Shown here: positions 1 to 10,923 of the stretch, one piece after another
Position numbering within the stretch: the first letter of the stretch is position 1
Layout of the letters: the number at the start of each line of letters is the position of its first letter
Assembly: GCA_928212115.1 (NCBI GenBank)
Contig: CAKMRJ010000001.1
Location: 184,618,693 to 184,682,692, forward strand
Source: Lactuca virosa
Lineage: Eukaryota > Streptophyta > Magnoliopsida > Asterales > Asteraceae
Direction of reading: 5' to 3'
Length of the DNA: 64,000 bases
Made by a program: the position numbers and the translations under genes
The notes under the pieces: generated by a model
What the model saw: only the letters and a program-made list of their open reading frames with translations
The model's database searches: none
What the model was told of the DNA's origin: nothing

Positions 1-97
1 AAATTCGTCGAATAACAGGACAATCTACTTTTAATCCTTTCTTACAATCAAATCTAATTTTGAAGGATCATTCTGATTTATGGATGAAACTTGGTAA

Positions 98-125
98 CAA
101 TAATAATAATAATAATAATAATAAT
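98..125. repeat. (TAA)n microsatellite
   Basis: About nine TAA units. The duplicate copy at 5012-5029 has about six, so the tract changed length after the duplication. Confidence 0.9.
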
Positions 126-217
126 TGAATTTTTTATCTTGCATCATCTCAATGTTTAATCCTCAATCTTAATCGTTGTTTGTTTGTGAAAGTGTTTTGG
201 ATATTTAATCTAAAATA

Positions 218-1195
218 TTATCTATCCATTTGTTTGTTTGTCAATTCTAAATAACTTGCGATTAGTTCATCATAGTAGTTATCAGATTGTTTAAATACCA
301 AGTAAGAAATTTCAACATAATGAGATTGACTCAGAGAAATCTGATTGCTTGTCCTATCCACATTGATACCAATAATTTTATCAACTTCTCCAAGATCCTT
401 CATCTTAAAGTTCGAGGATAGGTATTTCTTCATCTGTAGAATACCTTCTAGGCGAGTACCAACGATCAACATATCATCGAAATAAAGAAAGATAACGATT
501 GTGTATTCGGAAGTGCATTTGGAATAAATACATATGTCAGCACCATTGTGCTGGAATCTGAAAGCATTCTTAGTGGTGTCAAATCTCTTGTGCCATTGTT
601 TGGGAGTTTACTTCAAACCATATAAGGATTTAATAAGTCTACACACTTTATTTTCCCGTCCAGATATCACGAAACCTTCAGGTTGCTCCAAGTAAATCTC
701 CTCTTTGAGATAACCATTCAGAAAGGATATCTTCACATCCATTTGATAAATGTAAAAATCTTTCAAAGCTGGTATTTCTATGAGAGTTCTCATAGATATA
801 ATCCTAGCAACTGGGGCATATGTATTGAAATGATTGATCCCTTCACGTTACCTATACCCTTTAGCAACTAATGTTTCTTTATAGGTAGATATGGATCCAT
901 CTAGATGATATTTTCTCTTCAATATCCATTTGGATCCCATGGGCCTCTTCCCCTTGGATAGATCAGCCGACTCCCAAGTTTTGTTACTTATAATTGAATC
1001 AATTTCATCATTTATGGTTGTTTTCCACAGAGGAGCATCTCTAGATGACATGGCTTCAGTGAAGGTCTCAGGATCATCATTAAAGTTAATGGAAAAAATG
1101 ATCTCTCTTGTCAATTTTGTTTGAGTACCTTCAACCAAAAATGAGTAAAAATTGTCTCCTAGATTTTTCTCTTTTCTAGCCCTTGTACTTCTCAT
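218..1195 (-). pseudogene. copia reverse transcriptase remnant (left copy)
   Basis: Three open stretches (848-1195, 608-793, 218-472) cover successive parts of the copia-type RT (RVT_2 family). The first holds the entry region with the KGKRPMGSKWILKRK and ETLVAKGYR motifs. The second holds QMDVKISFLNGYLKEE, which includes the first catalytic Asp, followed by EQPEGF. The third follows a YFDDMLI catalytic box encoded at about 462-485. Frameshifts and stops separate the parts, and the protein ends at about 218 without the RNase H domain. It would normally copy element RNA into DNA in the cytoplasmic particle. This copy is dead. Confidence 0.85.
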
Positions 1196-1586
1196 TGGCT
1201 CTTTTATAGCCTGAGAAGAAAGAACATTCTCTTGAGAAGTGCTTGGGACTTTATTGGATTTGAGTTTTCACATCTTCTGAAAACTTGTCGTTAAAGAATT
1301 TCATATCTCTGGATTCTACGACAACACTTGATTCATCATCCAGTAAGCCTTGCTATTTTGAGCATAACCAATGAACACACTCGTCATAGCTTAAGCTCCT
1401 AATTTGGATCTATTAGGATCAGGTGTCCTATAGTAGGCAACATGCCCCCATACTCTCAAATAGTCTCAGTTAGGTTTTCTACCTTTCCATAACTCATAAG
1501 GACTTTTAGGAATCACACAACTAGTGGTCCTATTATGAAGATAGTAAGCAGTCAATAGTGATTCCCCCCACAAGTTGTTTGGTAGA
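1196..1586 (-). pseudogene. copia integrase C-terminal remnant (left copy)
   Basis: The minus strand keeps pieces of the copia integrase tail, best seen in the twin copy at 6303-6497 (NNLWGESLLTAYYVHNR and SPYELWKGRKPN). In this copy it is broken by stops. The E1 LTR begins inside this coding sequence, so the more N-terminal integrase part lies on the far side of the LTR, outside the window. Confidence 0.7.
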
Positions 1587-4196
1587 TCTAACATCCCATT
1601 ATTTTATGTTTGTAAAGTCAACCCATGTCAACCAAAGTCAACCATGGGTCAACTAAAGTCTTCTTTATTGTTTTGGGTTTTTATTAAGGTTAAAATAATA
1701 ACCTTTGTTTATTAAAAATCCTTAAAATAATTGTGGTTGAAATAGGAAGGAAAATGCTTAAAAACCTAGAACTTTCGCATCTCATTCTCTTACTTCGCTT
1801 CGGACCGCAATCCTTCGGGCCGCAAAAGGATCACGGCCGTGAACTCCTCGGACCGTGAACCCTCGCAGCCGTGATCACCCTAACAGACCTCGCAGCCGTA
1901 AACACTTCTCGGCCAGCCGACTTCAGACCGTATACGAGGTTCACAGCCGTGAACCCTTCGGACCGCGAACCCTCGCATACTTATACATTTTAGCCGAATT
2001 TTCTTCACTTTTTAAACTTTCAAACACCATTCCAAGTCTTTTTCACCCAAGTATCATCAGCCAAGAACACGAAGAACAACCTCTCTCCTCAAGAACATAC
2101 TCGGATCATCCTTTCTTATCATTTCAAGTGATAATTGCTAGTTTTTCATAATATCTAACAGGTATCTTTTCATGATCTTGTTATCATTCCAAGAACATCA
2201 TTCAATCTTCTTATAAACCCGGTAATTTCACTAGTCTTCACGAAGAACACGTGAAGAACACGAAGAACAAGCACCTGAAAAACCTTTGAATCTTCTTAGA
2301 AACTTGTCTAGGATCATCAAGTGTTCTTCAATCATTCAAGAACATTGGGTCGTGAACCCTTCAAGCTAGGGTCGTGAACACCCCTCTCCTGGCCGTGAAC
2401 ACCTATCAGCTTCCCCTTTTACTTCTAACACTCCAATTTGTAAGTTATATTTACAAATTAATCCAATTTCCAAACATTCCTATGATTATATTAGCTAATT
2501 AGATGCATATATGTTATACAAATTATTATATAGGACTTGTTTTGTTGCGGGATTTCACTTGTGGAACTAAACATCCTATACCAAATCATCATTTGAATCA
2601 CCCTCCAAAAGGTGAGTTCATACCCCCGTATTTTCATAGTTTTTACTGTTTGAAGGGGGGGGGGGGGAATACAAGTCTAACACAAGGATATTTGTGTTAC
2701 AAGCAAACGGTTTCAAAATATATTACTAAAATGAATTTCAATTGTTATCAAATCAAATGGTTTTAAATTGTGTTAAAATGACATCAAGTCATCAAAAGTA
2801 TTTCAAAATGTTAAACTCTTTAAATGATTTTATAAACTTATGTTTTTCCTCAAAAATCATATTTGTATATGTATATTTGTATAAATAAGATTTAAAAGGT
2901 TTAGGAATGATAACTCACTTCGGTTCCTTTTCCTTGTTTGGATGTGGGCTTATAGTATCGGTTATTTGACAGAATGTCATTTAAATTTTACTTATATATA
3001 ATTGTATATGTACTTAAATATAAAAGTTATTTCATTCAGTTTAGATACCCTTTGTAACATGTTGAGCAAGGGGTTACATTCATGAATAGTTAGTACCAAT
3101 TCAGAAAATGTACATATAAATTATAATAGGTATAATTTATGATTCCCTAGAACATTAATTCACGATTCAAGTCTACTACAGTACACCATTTTACAAGAAC
3201 AAGGGTTTGATTCAAAACTAATCAAGAATATACATCTTTCATATACATGTAAAGAATACTAATTCAGGAACATACTATAAATCATTTATTTCAGAATGAT
3301 TGGGTTTTCACAACTATTATACACGTAACGTCTATATGCTTTTTATGAGTCATTTGATTCAGGTTCTTTAATTCATTTAAACAAGATAGTTAAAGTCCTG
3401 ACATTATAACCAGAATCCCCAGTCGAGGATCGAAACAAGTGGGTATAAATCTATATTGGGACTGACAACCCCGCACTCAGACTGCTAGTTACAGCCAGGC
3501 GTACACACCTACGAGTGACAGTTGTTATCAACAGTTTTTAACGCCTTCAAAGCGTTGTTTCAGGCCATCTAGTCTCAGTATGGTTATAATAACTCATTAC
3601 AAAGATATTAACAATACGGTTAGTGTATAATTAACTAAACACGAGTACATTTTCAAAGTACTGGTTTACCAAAAATACAGTTTACAGTATTACATCTCAG
3701 TTTTCAATAACAGTTGGTGAAGCCAGGCACACTCACTTTTACAGTTTATACAAAAAGGATACAAAAACAGAACACTGGTTTACAAATAGAACTGTTTTAT
3801 GTGATTAAAACTAGTTTTCATATACAACAGGAAATATAGGATTTTCTGGAACAGTTTATTTATTCAAGAAATAGAAAACATACTTTCAAACATAAATACT
3901 TGCACTCACTCAACTTTATGTTGATAATCTCTTTTCAAATTACTAGTATTCTCAGGGGAATTAGTAGGCAGGTACTCCCCGAGCTTTTGAGAAGATGGAG
4001 CTATTTTTGAGTCATGTCTTCTTCTTTTGTATAACTATTTTGGTGTTGATATACATTGATTGAACACATGTAAAAACTTTTACATATTAATGCAATGGTT
4101 GTTTGTACTTTGATTAGTATAATGCATGTGTTGTGATACTACAAATGAAGTCATCCACCCCCGAATGTTTCCGCCGTCTGATTTGGGGGTGTGACA
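1587..4196 (+). repeat. E1-family LTR, duplicated copy
   Basis: A 2610-bp LTR ending GGGGGTGTGACA, preceded by GTAGA, the same five bases found before the 6490 copy. By eye it is about 97% like 6490-9112. It carries a GC-rich CCGTGAAC motif zone (1800-2000 and 2340-2400), a 13-G run at 2655-2667 and the hairpin module at 3394-3596. It is followed by a primer-site relic and 100 bp of E1 leader, so it is not a solo LTR. Confidence 0.88.
3394..3596 (+). promoter_or_regulatory. conserved hairpin module in LTR (E1 type)
   Basis: This holds serial short inverted repeats: ATCCCC/GAGGAT (one mismatch), GGG/CCC around a TGACA loop, CTG/CAG, and AACGC/GCGTT. The order matches the modules in the E5 and E6 LTRs. 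The TATAGATCTATA palindrome has one mutation here (TATAAATCTATA). Confidence 0.55.
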
Positions 4197-4297
4197 GATT
4201 GGTAACAGAGCATTGTTTATAGTGAACTCAGTATATCAATCCATAAAAGATATACAAACTATAAATACATTGGGGCTAAGAGCTCTGACGACAAGTA
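4197..4297 (+). other. E1 primer site relic and leader stub
   Basis: The sequence TGGTAACAGAGC is a one-base variant of the initiator-Met primer site TGGTATCAGAGC. The next ~85 bp match 9130-9213. The match stops abruptly at 4297/9213 and foreign copia sequence follows, which marks the right edge of the duplicated block. Confidence 0.8.
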
Positions 4298-4465
4298 TAG
4301 GAAAATAATTTTTGTAGAATTATTAAATCTTTATATGGTTTGAAGCAAGCTCCTAAATAGTGGCATGAGAGATTTGACACCACTGTGAGTGCTTTCGAAT
4401 TCCAGCACAATGGTGCTGACAGATTTATTTATTCCAAATGCACTTCCGAATACACAATCGTTATA
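4298..4465 (+). pseudogene. copia RT fragment, opposite orientation
   Basis: This plus-strand stretch encodes LYGLKQAPK, a stop, then WHERFDTTVSAFEFQHNGAD, the middle of a copia RT. It matches the minus-strand RT of both C0 copies (about 480-660 and 5400-5580) but is inverted and less decayed in places. It therefore comes from another copy of the family and was captured at the duplication junction. Confidence 0.75.
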
Positions 4466-4913
4466 AGAGGAGTTTTTATTTTAGTAGGTTTGGGATTGGT
4501 CCATTTGGACCAAATTCGATTCCTGGAAATCGTCGCGTGATGGTGGGCTCTCGCCGTGATTTGCGTCTGAATATTCTGGACAACCCAGAAAACGGATTTC
4601 TTAGAGGTGAAGGCATCGCCCTAGGGATAGGCACAAACATTTATAGCTCTTCCTCTCTCTTCTCTCTCTCTCTCTCTCTATCTCTCTCTTTAGGTGATTT
4701 CTTCTTTGTTTCTTAGTATTTACTTTGCAACTATCGTTTTTCATTACTATTGGAAGAGCGATAAATCCACATTAAATCTTGAGGTTTTAATATGTTTCTT
4801 ATAGTCGATAGAAGAAAAGTAAATACCTTTAAGGACACGAGTCTGATTCGTGCAGTTTTCTACAATCAAGCTTAGCCATCAAGATGTTGGTTTTACATTA
4901 TTGTTTCACATTT
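4466..4913. other. unassigned spacer with CT microsatellite
   Basis: I recognise no gene here. A (CT)n tract lies at about 4646-4692. The flanks do not match other parts of the window. An open frame across 4438-4716 has no motif I know, and its ends fall in copia and CT-repeat sequence. It may be copia leader or LTR sequence, or captured host DNA. Confidence 0.5.
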
Positions 4914-5121
4914 AAATTCGTCGAATAACAGGACAATCTACTTTTAATCCTTTCTTACAATTAAATCGAATTTTGAAGGATCATTCTGATTTATGGATGA
5001 AACTTGGTAACAATAATAATAATAATAATTGAATTTATTATCTTGCAACATCTCAATGTTTAATCCTCAATCTTAATCGTTGTTTGTTTGTGAAAGTTTT
5101 TTGGATATTTAATCTAAAATA

Positions 5122-6099
5122 TTATCTATCCATTTGTTTGTTTGTCAATTCTAAATAACTTGCGATTAGTTCATAATAGTAATTATCAGATTGTTTAAAT
5201 ACCAAGTCAGAAATTTCAACATAATGAGATTGACTCAGAGAAATCTGATTGCTTTTTCTTTCCACTTTGATACCAAGAATTTTATCAACTTCTCCAAGAT
5301 CCTTCATCTAAAAGTTCGAGCTTAAGTATTTCTTCATTTGTAGAATACCTTCTATGCGAGTACCAACGATCAACATATCATCGAAATAAAGAAAGATAAC
5401 GATTGTGTATTCGGAAGTGCATTTGGAATAAATACATATGTCAGCACCATTGTGCTGGAATCTGAAAGCATTCTTAGTGGTGTCAAATCTCTTGTGCCAT
5501 TGTTTGGGAGTTTACTTCAAACCATATAAGGATTTAATAAGTCTACACACTTTATTTTCCCGTCCAGATTTCACGAAACCTTCAGGTTGCTCCAAGTAAA
5601 TCTCCTCTTTGAGATAACCATTCAGAAAGGATATCTTCACATCCATTTGATAAATGTAAAAATCTTTCAAAGTTGACATTTCTATGAGAGTTCTGATAGA
5701 TATAATCCTAGCAACTGGGGCATATGTATTGAAATGACTGATCCCTTCACGTTACCTATACCCTTTAGCAACTAATGTTTCTTTATAGGTAGATATGGAT
5801 CCATCTAGATGATATTTTCTCTTCAATATCCATTTGGATCCCATGGGCCTCTTCCCTTTGGATAGATCAGCCGACTCCCAAGTTTTGTTACTTATAATTG
5901 AATAAATTTCATTATTTATGGCTGTTTTCCAAAGAGGAGCATCTCTAGATGACATGGCTTCAGTGAAGGTCTCAGGATCATCATTTAAGTTAATGTAAAA
6001 AATGATCTCTCTTGTCAATTTTGTTTGAGTACCTTCAACCAAAAATGAGTAAAAATTGTCTCCTAGATTTTTCTCTTTTCTAGCCCTTGTACTTCTCAT
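5122..6099 (-). pseudogene. copia reverse transcriptase remnant (right copy)
   Basis: Same RT pieces as at 218-1195. The entry domain is open at 5752-6099, the catalytic-Asp segment lies at about 5500-5700, and the C-terminal part (KDLGEVDKILGIKVERKSN) at 5122-5307. Separate point changes from the left copy show independent decay after duplication. RNase H is missing in both, so that loss came before the duplication. Confidence 0.85.
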
Positions 6100-6489
6100 T
6101 GGTTCTTTTATAGCCTGAGAAGAAAGAACATTCTCTTGAGAAGTGCTTGGGACTTTATTGGATTTGAGTTTTCACATCTTCTGAAAACATGTCTTTAAAG
6201 AATTTCATATCTCTGGATTCTACGACAACACTTGATTCATCATCCAGTAAGCCTTGCTATTTTGAGCATAACCAATGAACACACTCGTCATAGCTTAAGC
6301 TCCTAATTTGGATCTATTAGGATCGGGTGTCCTATAGTAGGCAACACGCCCCATACTCTTAAATAGTCTCGGTTAGGTTTTCTACCTTTCCATAACTCGT
6401 AAGGACTTTTAGGAATCATATGACTAGTGGTCCTATTATGAACATAGTAAGCAGTCAATAGTGATTCCCCCCACAAGTTGTTTGGTAGA
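6100..6489 (-). pseudogene. copia integrase C-terminal remnant (right copy)
   Basis: The readable part on the minus strand contains NNLWGESLLTAYYVHNRTTS, SPYELWKGRKPN and YLRVWG, typical of the region after the catalytic core of Ty1/copia integrases. The open frame runs a few bases into the E1 LTR. The catalytic core itself is not in the window. Confidence 0.8.
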
Positions 6490-7557
6490 TGTAACATCCC
6501 ATTATTTTCTGTTTGTAAAGTTAACCCAAGTCAACCAAAGTCAACCATGGGTCAACTAAAGTCTTCTTTAATGTTTTGGGTTTTTGTTAAGATTAATATA
6601 ATAACCTTTGTTTATTAAAAATCCTTAAAATAATTGTTGTTGAAATAGGGAGGGAAATGCTTAAAAATCTAGAACTTTTGCATCTCATTCTCTTCCTTCG
6701 CTTTGGACCGCAATCCTTCGGGCCGCAAAAGGTTCACGGCCGTGAACTCCTCGGACCGTGAACCCTCGCAGCCGTGATCACCCTCACCGACCTCGCATCC
6801 ATAAACACTTCTCGGCCAGCCGACTTCAGACTGTATACGAGGTTCACGACCGTGAACCCTTCGGACCGTGAACCCTCGCATACTTATACTTTTCAATCGA
6901 ATTTTCTTCACTTTTTAAACTTTCAAACACCATTCCAAGTCTTTTTCACCCAAGCATCATCAGCCAAGAACACGAAGAACAACCTCTCTCCTCAAGAACA
7001 TACTCCGATCATCCTTTCTTATCATTTCAAGTGATAATTACTAGTTTTTTACAATATCTAACAGGTATCTTTTCATGATCTTGTTATCATTCCAAGAACA
7101 TCATTCAATCTTCTTATAAACCCGGTAATTTCACTAGTCTTCACGAAGAACACGTGAAGAACACGAAGAAGAAGCACCTGAAAAACCTTTGAATCTTCTT
7201 AGAAACTGGTCTAGGATCATCAAGTGTTCTTCAATCATTCAAGAACATTAGGCCGTGAACCCTTCAAGCTAGGGCCGTGAACACCCCTCTCCTGGCGGTG
7301 AACACCTATCAGCTTCCCCTTTTACTTCTAACACTCCAATTTGTAAGTTATACTTACAAATTAATCCAATTTCCAATCATTCCTATAATTATATTAGCTA
7401 ATTAGATGCATATATGTTATACAAATTATTATATAGGACTTGTTTTGTTGCGGGATTTCACTCGTGGAACTAAACATCCTAAACCAAATCATCATTTGAA
7501 TCACCCTTCAAAAGGTGAGTTCATACCCCCGTATTTTCATAGTTTTTACTGTTTTAA

Positions 7558-7579
7558 GGGGGGGGGGGGGGGGGGGGGG
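7558..7579 (+). repeat. poly-G tract in E1 5' LTR
   Basis: 22 consecutive G. The same site has 13 G at 2655-2667, 13 at 62233-62245 and 14 at 62506-62519. Confidence 0.9.
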
Positions 7580-8307
7580 AGGAATACAAGTCTAACACAA
7601 GGATATTTGTGTTACAAACAAATGGTTTCAAAATATATTACTAAAATGAATTTCAATTGTTATCAAATCAAATGGTTTTAAATTGTGTTAAAATGACATC
7701 AAGTCATCAAAAGTATTTCAAAATGTTAAACTCTTTAAATGATTTTATAAACTTATATTTTTCCTCAAAAATCATCTTTATATATGTATATTTATATAAA
7801 TAAGATTTAAAAGGTTTAGGAATGATAACTCACTTTGGTTCCTTTTCCTTGTCTGGTTGTGGGCTTATAGTATCGGTTATTTGACCGAATGTCGTTTAAA
7901 TTTTATTTGTATATAATTGTATATGTATTTAAATATAAAAGTTATTTCATTCAGTTTAGATACCCTTTGTAACATGTTGAGCAAGGGGTTGCATTCATGA
8001 ATAGTTAGTACCAATTCAGAAAATGTACATATAAATTATAATAGGTATAATTTATGATTCATAGAACATTAATTCACGATTCAAGTATACTAGAGTAGAC
8101 CATTTTACAAGAACAAGGGTTTGATTCAAAACTAATCAAAAGTATACATCTTTCATATGCATGTAAAGAATACTAATTCAGGAACATACTCTAAATCATT
8201 TATTTCAGAATGATTGGGTTTTCACAACTATTATACACGTAACGTCTATATGCTTTTTATGAGTCATTTGATTCAGGTTGTTTAATTCATTTAAACGACA
8301 TAGTTAA

Positions 8308-8508
8308 AGTCCTGACATTATAACCAGAATCCCCAGTCGGGGATCGAAACAAGTGTGTATAGATCTATATTGGGATTGACAACCCGACACTCAGTCTGCT
8401 AGCTACAGCCAGGCATACACGCCTACGAGTGACAGTTGTTATCAACTGTTTTTAATGCCTTCAAAGCGTTGTTTCAGGCCATCTAGTCTCAGTATGGTTA
8501 TAATAACT
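8308..8508 (+). promoter_or_regulatory. conserved hairpin module in E1 5' LTR
   Basis: Stems in order: ATCCCC/GGGGAT, the palindrome TATAGATCTATA, GGG/CCC around a TGACA loop, CTG/CAG, AGGC/GCCT, and AATGC/GCGTT. The last pairs with a G-U wobble, where sister LTRs have AACGC/GCGTT. Confidence 0.6.
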
Positions 8509-9115
8509 CATTAAAAATATATTAACAATACGGTTAGTGTATAATTAACTAAACACGAGTACATTTTCAAAGTACTGGTTTACCAAAAATATAGTTTACA
8601 ATATTACATCTTAGTTTTCAATAACAGTTGGTGAAGCCAGGCACACTCACTTTTACAGTTTATACAAAAAGGATACAAAAACAGAACACTGGTTTACAAA
8701 TAGAACTGTTTTATGTGATTAAAACTAGTTTTCATATACAACAGGAAATATAGGATTTTCTGGAACAGTTTATTTATTCAAGAAATAGAAAACATACTTT
8801 CAAACATAAATACTTATGCACTCACTCAACTTTATGTTGATAATCTCTTTTCAAATTACTTGTATTCTCAGGGGAATTAGTAGGCAGGTACTCCCCCAGC
8901 TTTTGAGAAGGTGGAGCTATTTTTGAGTCATGTCTTCTTCTTTTGTATAACTATTTTGGTGTCGATATACATTGATTGAACACATGTAAAAACTTATACA
9001 TATTAATTCAATGGTTGTTTCTACTTTGATTAGTATAATGCATGTGTTGTGATACTATAAATGAAGCCATCCACACCCGAACGTTTCCGCCGTCTGGTTT
9101 GGGGGTGTGACAGAT

Positions 9116-9126
9116 TGGTATCAGAG
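9116..9126 (+). other. E1 primer binding site (initiator Met tRNA)
   Basis: TGGTATCAGAG matches the start of the initiator-Met tRNA primer site, three bases after the LTR CA end. The next bases (AA) have diverged. Confidence 0.88.
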
Positions 9127-9127
9127 A

Positions 9128-9895
9128 ACTGTTTATAGTGAACTCAGTATATCAATCCATAAAATATATATAAACTATAAATACATTGGGGCTAAGAGCT
9201 CTGACGACAAGTATACTTTTAAAATTTATGTATTTTACTAGAAGTATACTAACACTCATACCTACAAGTACAGTATCACAGTCATAACAACTTAAAAGTA
9301 TTTGGATGTTGGACACTACAGTGAACCCTGGGCAGTTATGTAATCATATCTGGGATTAATATAGCCTGATCAACTATATTGTTTGAGATATGACCAACAT
9401 GTGTTTGGGAGTGATGGTAGTGTTGCGGCATGTCTAAAACTTACCAACTATACATATACAGAAGAACTCTAGAACAGAAAATAAAGTTAAAATACCGTAG
9501 GAGTATTTTAGGCACTATTTACTAATAACAAACATGTGAAAACAAAAGAACCATTGTGGGTAGAGCTATAAATATTAAGGGTATATTACAGTTATATATA
9601 ATTAAAGTTATATAGACTTAGAATATGTGATCTAGCTTCATTTCCTGTTCCTTGTTTGGTTGTGGATTTAGAGCAGGATCATTTAATCGAAGGTTGATTA
9701 TACCCAAGTTATATATAATTAGTATACACTTTGTAGTTATAGTAGTACCTAGAACAAGTGTTACAGAATTCATTATCTGTTAACTGTAAGTTTCTCTTGT
9801 AGAAACTTGTATTCTATATCTCTTATCTCTTATCTCTTATCTATCGTTACTAATTATATTCTATATCTCTTATCCCTATTCTCGCTTAGATATCA
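9128..9895 (+). other. E1 leader, non-coding
   Basis: This is AT-rich leader with no gene. A short module with TTCCTTGTTTGGTTGTGG at about 9642-9665 also occurs in the E5 leader and, slightly changed, in the E1 LTRs. A TCTTA-rich tract lies at about 9813-9845. A pyrimidine stretch ending TTAG lies just before the extra ORF and resembles a splice acceptor. Confidence 0.6.
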
Positions 9896-10473
9896 ATTGC
9901 TGGATTCCATCTACACGGAGACCCGTACTTTCCCAATCAGGGAAATGGAGGATGGCTCGAGGATGAGCCAGAAGAGAATCCTGAAATCCCCTTAGATGAT
10001 GATTTTGCAGAAAATTTCCTGAAGATTCTAATTCGGAATCAGAAGCCTATAATCCACCACAAGTTACCCAGAATCCCAATCCACGACAAAACTTCCAAGG
10101 CCCGACGCCTCTATGGGCGATAAACTTAGAAAGGTGGAGTAACGAACAGGGTCAGAACCATCCTTACCAAGGAGACCGAAGCTTTTACAGTTTGGACACA
10201 GGAGGCTTAGCAGACAGAGCCCTCCCAGTGTTAGTTTGTTGTGTGGCGCGTAATAATGAACAAGGAAGAGCTGCTATCAACCGAGTCATGCAGGTTGAGG
10301 CTGCTACGGGAGTCAACACCGTTCGCATTCGTAACTTAGAGGACGGTAATAATGCGACAAGAGATCGTACTAATTTCTTGATGAGAGAACTAGCGGCATC
10401 CCAGGCCGAAGTTAGGGAACTGCGAGAACGACAAAGATCACAAGACAGACGTATGTACGAAATAGAATTCTAG
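9896..10473 (+). pseudogene. extra ORF upstream of gag (E1 copy, unknown function)
   Basis: I do not recognise this protein. The N-terminus reads AGFHLHGDPYFPNQGNGGWL after a start that is now ATT where E5 has ATG. An acidic Glu/Asp-rich stretch follows, a frameshift occurs at about 10015, and the frame open from about 10192 to 10473 holds a GGLADRALPVLV motif, NTVRIRNLEDGN and an Arg/Glu-rich C-terminus (TRDRTNFLMRELAASQAEV) that should form a coiled coil. The same order occurs in E5 (31571-32254) and E6 (44226-44845, minus). It lies between the primer site and gag, the position of 'additional ORFs' known from some plant Ty3/gypsy lineages. Cellular role unknown. Confidence 0.7.
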
Positions 10474-10923
10474 TTAGCTAAATCCAGGGCCGGACCTAGT
10501 AGGAAGTAGATTATACTCTACTCGTTTACTACTTACTCTTTTGGTTATAGTTAAGTCTGCAGATAAGTTCTAGTGTTATTTTTCATGTCTTTCAGTACGA
10601 CCACGGAAATTTCATTTTCGGTAGGTCGGTTTAGTGTCGATGTTTTCCCAATATTTTGGTGTATTCTAGACATGTTTAACATCCAGTTTTCCAAACTTTA
10701 TGTACTCAATATACCAATATAATCGACATGCATTTTCATACTCTTTGAAAAATAACCACTCAATTTCGTATTATCCTGTTGCAAGTTGTACTTGCAGTAG
10801 ACTTCTATTTCCAATTCCTTACAAGATTCATATTAAACTAAGTGTTTTAGTTTAGAGATATCATATTCATGTTCATTCTTGATATCTGACTGTCTATTCA
10901 TCTTATAATTCTAAAGGTGAAAG
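10474..10923 (+). other. E1 spacer between extra ORF and gag
   Basis: No open frame of note. Patches align with the E5 spacer at 32260-32460 (a Tyr-poor AT-rich stretch with TTTTCCC and a GACA repeat context), so it is shared leader, not random insertion. Confidence 0.55.

Larger units (their letters stand above)
1..1586 (-). mobile_element. C0 Ty1/copia pol fragment, left copy
   Basis: This is a decayed Ty1/copia element read on the minus strand. Integrase C-terminal sequence lies at the right (about 1200-1586) and reverse transcriptase runs leftward to about 218. No LTR, gag or RNase H is visible. The right edge meets an E1-type LTR whose first bases have mutated from TG to TC. Nearly the same sequence recurs at 4914-6489, so the two copies arose by segmental duplication, not by two independent insertions. 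The left end is cut by the window. Confidence 0.85.
4914..6489 (-). mobile_element. C0 Ty1/copia pol fragment, right copy (E1 target)
   Basis: This is a near-duplicate of 1-1586 with the same domain order on the minus strand and the same truncation. Its right edge is the true E1 insertion point, with GTAGA (6485-6489) as the left target duplication. The matching right copy of GTAGA would lie beyond 64000, followed by the rest of the copia integrase. Confidence 0.87.
6490..9112 (+). repeat. E1 5' LTR
   Basis: A 2623-bp LTR starting TGTAACATCCC and ending GGGGGTGTGACA. Upstream lies a zone of repeated CCGTGAAC half sites, including the perfect palindrome GTTCACGGCCGTGAAC at about 6733. A run of 22 G spans 7558-7579, against 13 to 14 in sister LTRs. 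The hairpin module is at 8308-8508. I see no convincing TATA box. Confidence 0.93.

Noticed and set aside
1587..4196. Solo LTR
   Set aside because: It is followed by a primer site and 100 bp of E1 leader and preceded by the same GTAGA as the other copy, so it is part of a segmental duplication.
4438..4716. Possible host exon (VGSRRDLRLNILDNPENGF frame)
   Set aside because: The frame is made of copia RT, unknown sequence and a CT microsatellite. No splice context or motif.
9116..9126. tRNA-like sequences (TGGTATCAGAGC) as tRNA genes
   Set aside because: Only 11-13 bases match the tRNA end, always next to LTR ends. These are primer sites.
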